A stretch of 64,000 bases of DNA, taken from contig CAYFGK010000016.1 in NCBI GenBank assembly GCA_964342305.1, positions 4,100 through 68,099 on the forward strand, in the 5' to 3' direction. The notes beneath the pieces were generated by a model, which saw only the letters and a list, made by a program, of their open reading frames with translations, was not told the origin of the DNA and did not search any database. Below are positions 41,715 to 50,017 of the stretch, piece by piece (the stretch's first letter is position 1; the number at the start of each line of letters is the position of its first letter). Made by a program: the position numbers and the translations under genes. The DNA is from DT-110 sp964342305. GTDB taxonomy: Bacteria; Bacteroidota; Bacteroidia; Chitinophagales; Saprospiraceae.

Positions 41715-43445
41715 ATGTATCGGCAATTCTTTATTTGGTTTTTCATTTGCACATACTGTACCTCGTACGGACAGGGATCAAAGTCAGCAGGGGTTTTCCC
41801 GGAGGAAGTTGTCTCCTGGGTACGGCAGCATGCTCAAACCATTCCCTCTATTGCACCTGAGTCATATAAAGAGGATTTATCTTTCATGGACGAGGTTATT
41901 GGTAATCATCAATTAGTCCTTTTGGGTGAGGGTACCCACGGTACCCGGGAGATCTTTCAGCTCAAAGACAAGATCGTGCGGTACCTGATCGATCAGAAAG
42001 GATTCTCGACCTTGGGTATTGAGTATGATCTAATTGATGGGGTATATGTCGACCGGTATATTCATAACCAATCAGCAGATTTATACCAGGCTCTGGACCA
42101 ACAGCGGGGCTGGGTTTGGAATACCGAAGAACTCGCTACTCTTATCCAATGGTTAGCGGAATACCGGATTGCTGGAGGAGAAATAGATTATTATGGTATT
42201 GATCTGTTTGAACTAACTCAATCGGCCGAGGTGTCACTAAGGTATTTGGAGAAAGCGGGAAAAATGTCACCTTTATTCTCCGATGCCTGGCGGGATTCCT
42301 TTGGTAAGGATGTATCTTTTTATGCTTCGGACCCGGACGCCTTTTATTCAGCTTTGGGTGAAGCAGGGCTAAGCGGAAATTACCGTTTGGTGGAATTGAT
42401 GCAGTGGCTGGTGGATGCATTCGGGACCAGGGAGGCAGTTGCCACTGACCCTGAGGATTGGCGTTTCCATCGCCAGTTAGCCCTCACTGCTTTAAACCGT
42501 TCGCGTCACCTGCTTCAATTTAACTACGATTACCTTTTTGGAACAGAAAGCTGGCGGGAGCAGCTAGCTCTGTTTCGGGCGTTTCCGCAAAAAACGGATA
42601 GCCTGCGGCAGTATCTGGCCAAATTAGGAGATACTCATTTAAGTTCTTCGTTAAATCCTATTCTCACAGCAGTGGAGAATCCGTTTCAGGGCCGTACTAC
42701 CTACTTAACGGAACTGAACTTCCAGCAACGCCGTAATTGGTCGGATAATATCCAATTGGCGATCCAGCGGTTAGATCTTCGACGGGAGATTTATCGCCAA
42801 AAAATCACATTAACTGATTACCAGCACCTTTTTCAGCTACTGAGGGATTTGGATCAGCTCCTTTCTTGGTATAAGAACGCCTTTGATCAGCCTTTGGAGC
42901 GCCTGAATTATCGGGAAATAGGATTGGCGGAAAACGTTCGCTTTCTGGACTCATTAAAGGATTCGGGTACCGTGATTTGGGCGCACAATCTGCACGTGAC
43001 TAAAGTGCAGACTAACACCCGAAGTGACGGGGATAAGATGGGCACATTTTTAAAACAGGTGTACGGAGATGATATGCTGGTCATTGGCACATTGATCGGG
43101 CAGGGCACGGTTCAGGCCTGGGATTACCGGGGTGAAAAACGGAAGCTGGGCGTTATGCAGATCCCACAACCTAATGCAGGGACTATGGAAGACCTGTTCG
43201 TAGAAGCAGATTGTACTATCTGTTTGCTGGACTTACGCCAGATCCCGAAGGATGGGGTAGTTGCCGATTGGTTCGGGACGGAACAGCCTTTTAGATCGGT
43301 CGGAAACTTTTACAATCCTGATGAACCCGGGGAATTCTTTATTAAGGATGTTATCCCCGATCACTTTGATGTGTTGGTTTTTATTAAGGAGACGACCCGA
43401 GCCATTCCGACGGATGCTGTTCGGGAGCGATATTTTAAGGAGTAG
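41715..43445 (+). CDS. Erythromycin esterase-like secreted enzyme
   Basis: 576 residues with a weak signal (FIWFFICTYCTSYG). The family motif LLGEGTHGTREIF (Glu72, His75, Glu79) matches the erythromycin esterase EreA/EreB core, followed by GIEYD, RGWVWNTEELATLIQWL and a C-terminal WAHNLHV with its catalytic-type His. The family includes macrolide-ring esterases and many uncharacterised bacterial hydrolases. Secreted versions in Bacteroidota are not proven to act on antibiotics, so the role is inferred only at family level. It has its own terminator, and the first bases of the 73-bp element recur after its stop. Confidence 0.85.
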   Translation: MYRQFFIWFFICTYCTSYGQGSKSAGVFPEEVVSWVRQHAQTIPSIAPESYKEDLSFMDEVIGNHQLVLLGEGTHGTREIFQLKDKIVRYLIDQKGFSTLGIEYDLIDGVYVDRYIHNQSADLYQALDQQRGWVWNTEELATLIQWLAEYRIAGGEIDYYGIDLFELTQSAEVSLRYLEKAGKMSPLFSDAWRDSFGKDVSFYASDPDAFYSALGEAGLSGNYRLVELMQWLVDAFGTREAVATDPEDWRFHRQLALTALNRSRHLLQFNYDYLFGTESWREQLALFRAFPQKTDSLRQYLAKLGDTHLSSSLNPILTAVENPFQGRTTYLTELNFQQRRNWSDNIQLAIQRLDLRREIYRQKITLTDYQHLFQLLRDLDQLLSWYKNAFDQPLERLNYREIGLAENVRFLDSLKDSGTVIWAHNLHVTKVQTNTRSDGDKMGTFLKQVYGDDMLVIGTLIGQGTVQAWDYRGEKRKLGVMQIPQPNAGTMEDLFVEADCTICLLDLRQIPKDGVVADWFGTEQPFRSVGNFYNPDEPGEFFIKDVIPDHFDVLVFIKETTRAIPTDAVRERYFKE

Positions 43446-43463
43446 ATATACCGGCAACGAAGT
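43446..43463. repeat. Partial copy of the 73-bp element
   Basis: ATATACCGGCAACGAAGTG matches the first 19 bases of the element with one change, then diverges. It begins directly after the stop of the esterase gene and lies before its terminator. Confidence 0.5.
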
Positions 43464-43472
43464 GCTATAAAA

Positions 43473-43516
43473 AGATGCCATCCCCGATGCCATCCTAGAT
43501 GGCATCTCCTTTTTTG
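43473..43516 (+). terminator. Terminator of the esterase gene
   Basis: AGATGCCATC (43473-43482) pairs with GATGGCATCT (43498-43507), followed by TCCTTTTTT. The rest of 43517-43836 holds the sigma-factor promoter and a long leader. Confidence 0.75.
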
Positions 43517-43696
43517 GCAATCCAGACGACCAATTAAACATTTACCATCGCTCTCCGGGAACTATTATTAAACATTCATAGGAAAATTCCCTTACCAAAT
43601 TCAAAGCGCCTGCTACCAGTGCAGCAAATGGTTTAGCTTTATTTTATGAAAGTCGTTAATCTTCTGTTAAGGTCAGTAAAAAAAGAGGGCTCAACC

Positions 43697-43726
43697 TTTC
43701 ATGAATGAAAAATCCCCTTATATTTG
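43697..43726 (+). promoter_or_regulatory. Promoter of the ECF sigma factor gene
   Basis: TTTC (43697-43700), an 18-bp spacer, and TATATTTG (43719-43726) match the Bacteroidota consensus. It implies an untranslated leader of about 105 nt, long enough to be regulated. Confidence 0.6.
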
Positions 43727-43836
43727 AAGGGTATTCACGCAATATTTCTCACCAAAACGAATCCGTCTATACGCGTAAACTTCTACACTTAAAATAGTTT
43801 CAAGCAAGTTAATCCCATTTAAAAAGCTATTTAGGT

Positions 43837-44415
43837 ATGCAAGTTACGCTAAATGATCAAGAGCTTATTGCTCGTTATCTGGACGGAGACGACCGCTCCT
43901 TCGAAGAACTTCTCAACCGTCACCAGCAAAAGATCTACACATCGATCTACCTCTTTGTGAAAGACCAGAGCCTGGCGGAAGATATTTTCCAGGAAGTTTT
44001 TATCAAGATTATCGACACCCTTCGCAAGGGTAAGTACAACCACGAGGGTAAATTCCTGCAGTGGGCTATGCGGATCTCGTACAATATGTGCGTAGATTAC
44101 TTCCGTCGCAACAAGCGTCGCCCTAAGGTGTCGCCCACGGAAACCTTCGATATCTTCGATGTTCTCCAAACTACCGAAGCCAACGCTGAGCAAAATATCA
44201 TCCGCTCCCAAACCCACGACAAAGTGCGGGCACTGGTGGATATGTTGCCTCCCGAGCAACGGGAAGTCGTCATCCTGCGCCATTACGCGGATATGAGCTT
44301 CAAAGAAATCGCCAAGTTGACCCGCGTCAGCATTAATACGGCCCTGGGTCGCATGCGCTACGCATTGATCAACATCCGTAAGATGATCGAAGAAAAAGAC
44401 ATCGTTCTCCAATAA
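43837..44415 (+). CDS. ECF-type RNA polymerase sigma factor
   Basis: 192 residues with the two sigma-70 family domains. Region 2 is visible as LFVKDQSLAEDIFQEVFIKIID and FLQWAMRISYNMCVDYFRRNKRR; region 4 as LPPEQREVVILRHYADMSFKEIAKLTRVSINTALGRMRYALINIRK, with its helix-turn-helix. No regions 1.1 or 3, so an extracytoplasmic-function sigma; no adjacent anti-sigma gene is present. This short, strongly conserved type is constitutive in many Bacteroidota, and its regulon is unknown. It has a consensus promoter, a long leader and an unusually structured 3' region. Confidence 0.92.
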   Translation: MQVTLNDQELIARYLDGDDRSFEELLNRHQQKIYTSIYLFVKDQSLAEDIFQEVFIKIIDTLRKGKYNHEGKFLQWAMRISYNMCVDYFRRNKRRPKVSPTETFDIFDVLQTTEANAEQNIIRSQTHDKVRALVDMLPPEQREVVILRHYADMSFKEIAKLTRVSINTALGRMRYALINIRKMIEEKDIVLQ

Positions 44416-44518
44416 GATTTATCCTAAGAAACCGCGGAGCTACGCGCTCCGATACAGCGTTCCGCGCGATACCCTGAATGGGGTATCCCAAAACCGATTA
44501 TTTAGGTCGTCTTTAGGT

Positions 44519-44567
44519 CTCAGAAGTGTACAGCCCCCCCGCCGTGCAACTTCTGAGGCTCTTTTTT
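44519..44567 (+). terminator. Terminator of the sigma-factor gene
   Basis: CTCAGAAGT (44519-44527) pairs with ACTTCTGAG (44549-44557) across a C-rich loop, followed by GCTCTTTTTT. Confidence 0.8.
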
Positions 44568-44587
44568 GCCGTAAGGCTGTAGGCCTG

Positions 44588-44645
44588 CACCTAAAAAACG
44601 GTCGGCCTTATCTCACAGGAGGTAAGGCCGACCGTTTTTTAGGTG
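44588..44645. terminator. Symmetric 23-bp stem-loop, probably the hemB terminator
   Basis: A perfect 23-bp stem (44588-44610 with 44623-44645) around a 12-nt loop, with six A/T runs inside both arms. It can act on both strands and would end the minus-strand hemB transcript. Confidence 0.7.
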
Positions 44646-44791
44646 TAAATGTCGGCTCCATGAGCAAGAGCTGCTTTTGGGAGGAGCGCGGTATTCGATA
44701 ATTTGGAAGAGACATTAGAGTAGGATGAGCATGAGGCTTAGGTGCCATTCCTTCCTTTTGACCTCTGACCTTCCGACCTCCGACATCCAAC

Positions 44792-45769
44792 TTACTCATT
44801 GGCTTTATACTGATGCGCAAAATCTTTCGCAAAGTAAGTGATGATGGCATCCGTACCAGCCCGGCGCAAGGATAACAGCGTCTCCGGCATGGCCGTCTCG
44901 TAATCCAGCCAACCATTCTGACACGCAGCAACCAGCATAGCGCATTCACCACTTACGTGGTAGGCAGCAATGGGTAAGGAACTGTGATCTTTCAGGGATT
45001 TAATCACGTCGAGGTAGTGCAGGGCTGGTTTTACCATCAGGAAATCAGCACCCTCTGTTTCATCGAGCGTAGCTTCGATCAATGCCTCCCGGCGATTGGC
45101 CGGATCCATTTGGTAGGTTTTCTTGTCGCCGGCCTTGGGGGCTGAATCGAGGGCATCGCGGAACGGACCGTAAAAGGCACTAGCGTATTTTGCGGTGTAG
45201 GACATGATGCCCGTTTTCGTAAATCCCGCTTTGTCTAGGGAATTGCGCAGGAATCCGACCCGGCCATCCATCATATCGGAGGGTCCCAGAACGTCAAAGC
45301 CTGCCTGGGCCTGGGCGACGCCCATTTTGGCCAGGATTGGTAACGATTCGTCGTTGAGGATCTCCCCCTCCTTCACCAGGCCATCGTGCCCGTCACTGCT
45401 GTAAGGGTCCATCGCCACGTCGCTGATCAGGCAGATTTCCGGGTAGCGCTCTTTAACCCTGCGGGCCGCGTGGAGGTAAAAATTATCTTCGTGGTAACTG
45501 TAGGTAGCCGTTGCATCCTTCATAGCCTCCGGGATGGCGGGAAACATCATAAAGCTGCGCACCCCGAGGTCGAGGCATTCTTCGACCTCTCGTATAATTT
45601 GATCGACCGACAAACGCTGGCTAACGGGAAGAGACGGAATATCCTCCCGGATATTTTTGCCATCAACTAAAAATAAAGGTTGTACGAGGTGGTCGGGTGT
45701 CAGATTGGTCTCCCGGACCAGCCGGCGTATGGCATCAGATTGACGATTTCTGCGAGGACGTTTTATCAT
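44792..45769 (-). CDS. hemB: Delta-aminolevulinic acid dehydratase (porphobilinogen synthase)
   Basis: 325 residues. Condenses two aminolevulinates to porphobilinogen in haem and cobalamin biosynthesis in the cytoplasm. Active-site lysines lie in MSYTAKYASAFYGPFRDA (about 195) and in FLMVKPALHYLD (about 247). The metal-binding cysteine cluster of zinc enzymes is replaced (ISDVAMDPYSSDGHDG instead of cysteines), so it should be the Mg2+-dependent Cys-less type. Its start overlaps the end of yidD by 35 bp on the same strand, part of a four-gene cluster. Terminated by the stem at 44588-44645. Confidence 0.96.
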   Translation of the reverse strand: MIKRPRRNRQSDAIRRLVRETNLTPDHLVQPLFLVDGKNIREDIPSLPVSQRLSVDQIIREVEECLDLGVRSFMMFPAIPEAMKDATATYSYHEDNFYLHAARRVKERYPEICLISDVAMDPYSSDGHDGLVKEGEILNDESLPILAKMGVAQAQAGFDVLGPSDMMDGRVGFLRNSLDKAGFTKTGIMSYTAKYASAFYGPFRDALDSAPKAGDKKTYQMDPANRREALIEATLDETEGADFLMVKPALHYLDVIKSLKDHSSLPIAAYHVSGECAMLVAACQNGWLDYETAMPETLLSLRRAGTDAIITYFAKDFAHQYKANE

Positions 45770-46007
45770 GGGTTATTGTCGTTTTTGCCGGATTAGCGGG
45801 CACCGGATCGTACCCGTTCCCCCCCCAGGGATGGCAGCGGCCAATGCGCTTCATTCCCAACCATAAACCTTTCCACAACCCCCACTGACGCAGCGCATCG
45901 ACGGTATAATGTGAACAGGATGGATGGTACTGGCATTTGTTGTGTCCCAGCAGCGGAGACAAGGTAGCCTGGTATATCCGGATAATGAAAATGAGAATAT
46001 GCCGCAA
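45735..46007 (-). CDS. yidD: Membrane protein insertion efficiency factor YidD
   Basis: 90 residues, complete for the family. Motifs: RIYQATLSPLLGHNKCQYHPSCSHYTVDALRQWG, with conserved cysteines in CQYHPSCSHY, and GRCHPWGGNGYDPVP. A small amphipathic, peripheral inner-membrane protein that helps YidC insert proteins. No ATG exists; the start is TTG at 46005-46007, which overlaps nothing upstream and lies six bases after the DUF6702 stop. The end overlaps the hemB start by 35 bp, so the two are translationally linked. Confidence 0.9.
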   Translation of the reverse strand: MRHILIFIIRIYQATLSPLLGHNKCQYHPSCSHYTVDALRQWGLWKGLWLGMKRIGRCHPWGGNGYDPVPANPAKTTITHDKTSSQKSSI

Positions 46008-46013
46008 GGTAAA

Positions 46014-46523
46014 TTATTTAAAGGTGACCGTCTCGGTTCGGTATCCTTTGCGAAATAACAGGGTTCCTTCCTGACGGTTGGGGCCGACAATGTGCATAAT
46101 GTTCTTCTGGTCGTCGTAAAGATCGAGCAGCACATCGTAGGTGACGGTCATTTCCCGGAAAGGGGGCAAGTCCCTTACTTCCAGGTAGCACCAGACCGCC
46201 TGCATGTCTTCGCTGATTTCTTTTCCCAGAAATCGGAAGGATACCGGTTGGCCATCAATGGCGAACTGTACTTGTTCCTCGAGGTAACGACCCAGATAGT
46301 ATTCGGCATCGGAGCTCTCCATTTTCGTGCAAATGTAGAGGCTGTCAGCGCCGCGTTCAGCCAGGGCCAGTTCGAGGTCATCAATAAAAACGTGCATGCT
46401 CATTTGCAGAGCCTGCTCCTGTGGGTTGTACTCGACCATACAACGGCTTACGTGAAATTTGTGTAAGTCGGTCGTTTTGTGCGAAAGGCCGGATAATAGA
46501 ACCAAAAATAAAGACATCCACAT
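46014..46523 (-). CDS. DUF6702 family protein, probably secreted
   Basis: 169 residues. An N-terminal hydrophobic stretch (LFLVLLSGLS) is followed by HKFHVSRCMVEYNPQEQALQMSMHVFIDDLELAL, which matches the DUF6702 start in Bacteroidota. It also has KEISEDMQAVWCYLEV and a FRKGYRTETVTF end, an all-beta fold. The family has no known function; it usually lies next to HupE-type and peptidase genes. Here it sits between a HupE/UreJ-like gene (16 bp upstream) and yidD (6 bp downstream), which suggests co-expression. Confidence 0.85.
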   Translation of the reverse strand: MWMSLFLVLLSGLSHKTTDLHKFHVSRCMVEYNPQEQALQMSMHVFIDDLELALAERGADSLYICTKMESSDAEYYLGRYLEEQVQFAIDGQPVSFRFLGKEISEDMQAVWCYLEVRDLPPFREMTVTYDVLLDLYDDQKNIMHIVGPNRQEGTLLFRKGYRTETVTFK

Positions 46524-46539
46524 AGTTGATGGGTTGTGA

Positions 46540-47151
46540 TTACCAGGGTATACGTTCCAGTGCCATGATCAGGGAAATACCCGCAGCGGCGCCGGAGATG
46601 AACAAGTTCCACGACCGTTGCCGAATCCGCAGTACAGAAAAAGCAACGAATGAAGCCAGCAGGATCACGACTACAATAAGTAATTGGCCCAATTCAACGC
46701 CTACATTAAACGCAAAAAGCTGTTTGATGAAACTATTCTCCTGCCCCGGAATGACCAGGGACCGAAAAAAATTGGAGAATCCCATGCCGTGTATTAAACC
46801 AAACAACAGGGCGAACAAGTAGTTGAGTCGCACCCGCCGGTCGAAGGTTCCTTCAACGTCGTCGGAGTCGAATTGGTGAACTACTACATTATAAATAGCT
46901 GTAGCAAAAATCGTGACCGGGATCAGAAACTCAATCAATTCACCATTGATCGGAATGATATCCATGGCCGCCAGGGCGAGGGTAACGGAATGGCCGATGG
47001 TAAAGGCCGTGACCAGGATGGCAACCTTTCTCCATTCTGCTAACCGGTAAATCGCACAAAGGGCGACGATAAACAGGATGTGATCGTACCCCTGTAGGTC
47101 GGAAATATGCTCAAAGCCGAGCTGCAGATAGGTCTGAAAGGTAGATTGCAT
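46540..47151 (-). CDS. HupE/UreJ family membrane protein
   Basis: 203 residues from ATG 47149-47151; the longer frame is not family sequence. Opens LGFEHISDLQGYDHILF with the conserved His/Asp metal-site residues (His15, His24). About six membrane helices follow, with AILVTAFTIGHSVTLALAA and ALLFGLIHGMGFSNFF, two His-bearing segments typical of HupE/UreJ nickel or cobalt permeases. Many Bacteroidota members sit beside DUF6702 proteins and may handle metal or act as a scaffold; transport is inferred. It is the first gene of the HupE-DUF6702-yidD-hemB unit. Confidence 0.88.
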   Translation of the reverse strand: MQSTFQTYLQLGFEHISDLQGYDHILFIVALCAIYRLAEWRKVAILVTAFTIGHSVTLALAAMDIIPINGELIEFLIPVTIFATAIYNVVVHQFDSDDVEGTFDRRVRLNYLFALLFGLIHGMGFSNFFRSLVIPGQENSFIKQLFAFNVGVELGQLLIVVVILLASFVAFSVLRIRQRSWNLFISGAAAGISLIMALERIPW

Positions 47152-47192
47152 GGTTGGTTGTATTTGCCACAAAAATACGTAAACCACGGTAA

Positions 47193-47227
47193 AAAGAAGC
47201 CTCCCACCACAGGTGAGAGGCTTCTTT
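47193..47227 (-). terminator. Terminator of ahcY
   Basis: AAAGAAGCCTC (47193-47203) pairs with GAGGCTTCTTT (47217-47227), with an inner CACC/GGTG extension and a short loop. On the minus strand it is followed by TTACC after a T-run. Confidence 0.85.
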
Positions 47228-47246
47228 GTCGGCCAGAAAACCGCTC

Positions 47247-48557
47247 CTAGTAGCGGTAGTATTCCGGCTTGAATGGCCCTTTCTGTTCCACGCCGATATA
47301 GTCGGCCTGATCTTTCGACAAGGTTTCGAGTTCTACCCCGATCTTTGCCAGGTGCAGGCGCGCAACCTCCTCATCGAGGTGCTTGGGCAGGGTGTAGACC
47401 TTATTCTCGTATTGATCCTGATTGTTGAACAACTCCATCTGAGCCAGTACCTGGTTGGTGAAAGAGTTGGACATTACGAACGAGGGGTGGCCGGTGGCAC
47501 AACCCAGGTTTACCAGTCGGCCCTCGGCCAGCAGGATGATATCGTTGCCGTCGATCGTGTATTTGTCGACTTGCGGCTTGATCTCCACCTTCGAATCACC
47601 GTGATTTTTATTCAGGTAGGCAACGTCGATCTCGTTATCGAAGTGTCCGATATTACAAACGATGGTCTTATCTTTCATCAGTTTGAAGTGCTCCTTGGTT
47701 ACAATGTCCTTGTTACCGGTTGCCGTTACGACCATGTCGACACGGGGAATAGCATCTTTCATGCGCTTCACTTCAAAACCGTCCATAGCGGCCTGCAGGG
47801 CACAGATCGGGTCTACTTCCGTTACGATCACCCGGCAACCGGCTCCGCGCAAAGAAGCAGCAGAACCTTTACCAACGTCGCCGTAACCGGCTACGACAGC
47901 TACTTTACCCGCCAGCATGACATCGGTGGCACGGCGGATAGCGTCAACCAATGATTCACGGCAACCGTATTTGTTGTCGAATTTGGATTTGGTAACTGAG
48001 TCGTTGACGTTGATTGCAGGAACAGGCAGTGTACCATTGCGCTCGCGCTCGTACAGGCGGTGAACGCCCGTAGTCGTTTCTTCGGAAATACCGCGGATGT
48101 CTTTAGCCAACTCGGGATTCTTATCAAGGATGACATTCGTGAGATCACCGCCATCATCGAGCACCATGTTGGGCGCTTTACCACCTTCAAAAGCGAAGAG
48201 GGTTTGCTCCACGGCCCACCAGTACTCCTCTTCGGTCATGCCTTTCCAGGCAAAAACGGGAACACCAGCTTCGGCAATAGCCGCCGCGGCGTGGTCCTGA
48301 GTAGAAAAAATATTGCAGGAAGACCAGGTTACTTCGGCACCCAGCTCGACCAACGTTTCGATCAATACGGCCGTTTGAATGGTCATGTGCAGGCAACCGG
48401 CGATCCGAGCACCTTTGAGGGGTTTGCTCTCGCCGTACTTTTCGCGCAGCGACATTAGTCCGGGCATTTCTGCTTCGGCAAGCTCAATCTCCTTGCGACC
48501 CCAGTCAGCCAGTGATATATCCTTTACTTTGTACTTCAAGTTTTGTACGGAATCCAT
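47247..48557 (-). CDS. ahcY: Adenosylhomocysteinase
   Basis: 436 residues. Hydrolyses S-adenosylhomocysteine to adenosine and homocysteine in the methylation cycle, cytoplasmic, NAD-dependent. Motifs: SCNIFSTQDHAAAAI, GDLTNVI, NVNDSVTKSKFDNKYGCRESLVD with the catalytic Lys/Asp, the NAD loop VVAGYGDVGKGSA, and the C-terminal HLDEEVARLHLAKIGVELE with PFKPEYYRY. The length is that of the bacterial enzyme with the 40-residue insertion absent. A consensus promoter at 48591-48622 gives a short leader. No SAH or SAM riboswitch was recognised in the leader. Confidence 0.97.
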   Translation of the reverse strand: MDSVQNLKYKVKDISLADWGRKEIELAEAEMPGLMSLREKYGESKPLKGARIAGCLHMTIQTAVLIETLVELGAEVTWSSCNIFSTQDHAAAAIAEAGVPVFAWKGMTEEEYWWAVEQTLFAFEGGKAPNMVLDDGGDLTNVILDKNPELAKDIRGISEETTTGVHRLYERERNGTLPVPAINVNDSVTKSKFDNKYGCRESLVDAIRRATDVMLAGKVAVVAGYGDVGKGSAASLRGAGCRVIVTEVDPICALQAAMDGFEVKRMKDAIPRVDMVVTATGNKDIVTKEHFKLMKDKTIVCNIGHFDNEIDVAYLNKNHGDSKVEIKPQVDKYTIDGNDIILLAEGRLVNLGCATGHPSFVMSNSFTNQVLAQMELFNNQDQYENKVYTLPKHLDEEVARLHLAKIGVELETLSKDQADYIGVEQKGPFKPEYYRY

Positions 48558-48931
48558 GAAATAGATGGTTTTAAATATTCAAAAGCGATGCAAAATTACT
48601 GTTTTCCCATCGGTAAAGCAATGAAACTAAACCGGGCGGGAAGTCCTGGCCATTTTGTGGCATTATGGTGACTAAACAGAAGGTAGTACCCTGATATAAA
48701 ACGGTTAGCGACGCTTTAGTTGCCCGAGGTGAGGGATTTTGCTTACGCAAAAAATGAATCAGCTTCTGGGTATTGTGCGATTCCTTAGAAGACCAACAAC
48801 AGAAGGTGATCGCGGTGGTCTTCTGGAGGTCCTTTAGACATACGAAAATCAGTAAGTTGGGTTTCCGTAATGGAGTAAATGCTAACCCCCGGCTGGTAAA
48901 CACCAGAGGCACACTACGCCTTCCATGGGGG
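48558..48931. other. Intergenic region between LOG protein and ahcY
   Basis: 374 bp with the ahcY promoter at its left, a hairpin AGAAGACCA/TGGTCTTCT (48787-48824) that may end the LOG-gene transcript, and a TTTTGC-TTAC-GCAAAA mini-hairpin near 48737-48752. A 143-codon frame on the minus strand overlaps the LOG gene and has no protein character; not called. Confidence 0.5.
48591..48622 (-). promoter_or_regulatory. Promoter of ahcY
   Basis: On the minus strand, ATTG, a 20-bp spacer and TAATTTTG (plus 48598-48591), an exact TAnnTTTG box; the transcription start would lie about 25 nt before the ATG. Confidence 0.6.
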
Positions 48932-49510
48932 TCATTCGCGCCCCTGCCATTTACCGACCGGCTTGCCGGGGGTATAAGTACGCATAGCAGCCAGGAGGTC
49001 ATCCGGCGATTGTTCGGAGAGGATAAACTGGCGGTGGGCCGGCTTCAGAAAACCCATGGCCAGCAGATGATCCAATTGCTTGAACAGCAAATCGTAAAAA
49101 CCCTGAACATTCAGGATACCGATCGGCTGCTGGATCTGGCGAAGCTGCACCAGGGTGAGCATCTCAAAGAGTTCGTCGAGTGTCCCGAAGCCGCCGGGAA
49201 GTACCATGACACCATCCGACCGGCGGGCCATTTCCAGCTTGCGCTCGTGCATGGTGTCAACGACTACCAGTTCACTTAAGCCGGCATGACACACTTCGCG
49301 TTCCTGCAGGAAGTAGGGAATCACGCCGGTCACACGGCCACCGCCCTCGAGTACACGATCGGCCATTATGCCCATCAAACCCACATTGCCTCCTCCGTAA
49401 ACCAGTTCGATACCTTCCCGAACGAGTACGTCGGCTAGGAGCCGGGCTTGCTGCGTGAAAATAGGATCGTGGCCCGCATTGGAACCACAAAAAACTTGGA
49501 TGGCCTGCAT
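48932..49510 (-). CDS. LOG family protein (nucleotide 5'-monophosphate phosphoribohydrolase)
   Basis: 192 residues of the LOG/YvdD Rossmann-like family. The signature PGGFGTLDELFE (about 105-116) and the earlier YGGGNVGLMGIMAD are intact. It hydrolyses nucleoside monophosphates to base plus ribose 5-phosphate; plant members activate cytokinins. In bacteria the role is nucleotide turnover or stress related. It directly follows mgsA on the same strand (7 bp), so probably a two-gene unit. Cytoplasmic, no signal peptide. Confidence 0.9.
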   Translation of the reverse strand: MQAIQVFCGSNAGHDPIFTQQARLLADVLVREGIELVYGGGNVGLMGIMADRVLEGGGRVTGVIPYFLQEREVCHAGLSELVVVDTMHERKLEMARRSDGVMVLPGGFGTLDELFEMLTLVQLRQIQQPIGILNVQGFYDLLFKQLDHLLAMGFLKPAHRQFILSEQSPDDLLAAMRTYTPGKPVGKWQGRE

Positions 49511-49516
49511 AGGAGA

Positions 49517-49918
49517 TTAGTTCTCGTTTCGTCCGAATTCTTTGTGTAGTGCCTGGATAAACCGCAGGCCGGCGGCAGGGTTCGTTGCCAGGGGAATATT
49601 ATGTACATCACACAGACGCATGAGCATGTTGACGTCCACCTCGTGGGCGTGTTTTCCCAGCGGATCCCGGAAGAAGATGACCATATCGACCTTGCCTTCA
49701 ACCAGGCGGGAAGCGATCTGTGCATCGCCACCAAGAGGGCCGCTACTCATTTTTTCGACCTCAAGCCCGGCATTTTCCAGGTGTGATCCGGTCGTACCCG
49801 TAGCGATCAGGTGAATATTATGGCGTTGGAAGAAATCCATATTGTCGCGAATAAAAGCCACCATGTCCACTTTTTTTCCATCGTGGGCGATGATCGCGAG
49901 GGTCATGTGATCCGTCAT
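49517..49918 (-). CDS. mgsA: Methylglyoxal synthase
   Basis: 133 residues. Converts dihydroxyacetone phosphate to methylglyoxal, an overflow valve for sugar phosphates, cytoplasmic. Motifs: IAHDGKKVDMVAF at the start, ATGTTGSHL (phosphate loop), MSSGPLGGDAQIASRL with the catalytic Asp, and FFRDPLGKHAHEVDVNMLMRLCDVHNIPLATNPAAG. The length matches the family. First gene of a unit with the LOG gene. The DUF2911 gene lies divergently about 100 bp away. Confidence 0.95.
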   Translation of the reverse strand: MTDHMTLAIIAHDGKKVDMVAFIRDNMDFFQRHNIHLIATGTTGSHLENAGLEVEKMSSGPLGGDAQIASRLVEGKVDMVIFFRDPLGKHAHEVDVNMLMRLCDVHNIPLATNPAAGLRFIQALHKEFGRNEN

Positions 49919-49951
49919 TGTGTTATGAAATTGTGAAAACCCGTTGTTTGG

Positions 49952-49981
49952 ATTGTTTCTAGGGTGGATTCTGTATTTTTG
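49952..49981 (+). promoter_or_regulatory. Promoter of the DUF2911 gene
   Basis: ATTG (49952-49955), an 18-bp spacer, then TATTTTTG (49974-49981). A TTTG lies five bases further upstream. The leader would be about 30 nt. Confidence 0.6.
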
Positions 49982-50017
49982 GGGAAATTATCAAAACTTA
50001 ATCAAAACCGTGTATTT

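Larger units (their letters stand above)
44416..44791. other. Structured 3' region of the sigma-factor gene
   Basis: Four hairpins in 230 bp: CGGAG/CTCCG near 44434-44452; ATACCC/GGGTAT near 44470-44487; the terminator at 44519-44567; and the symmetric stem at 44588-44645. Between 44740 and 44790 short CCTTCCGACCTCCGAC-type repeats end at the hemB stop. Confidence 0.6.

Noticed and set aside
41715..43445. Macrolide-resistance erythromycin esterase
   Set aside because: Only family-level motifs match; secreted homologues in this phylum have no shown activity on macrolides.
48558..48600. SAH riboswitch upstream of ahcY
   Set aside because: The promoter box leaves only about 25 nt of leader and none of the conserved SAH-riboswitch pairs are present.
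48571..49002. 143-codon minus-strand frame between LOG gene and ahcY
   Set aside because: It overlaps the LOG gene end and the ahcY promoter, and has a low-complexity, Cys/Pro-rich composition with no motif.
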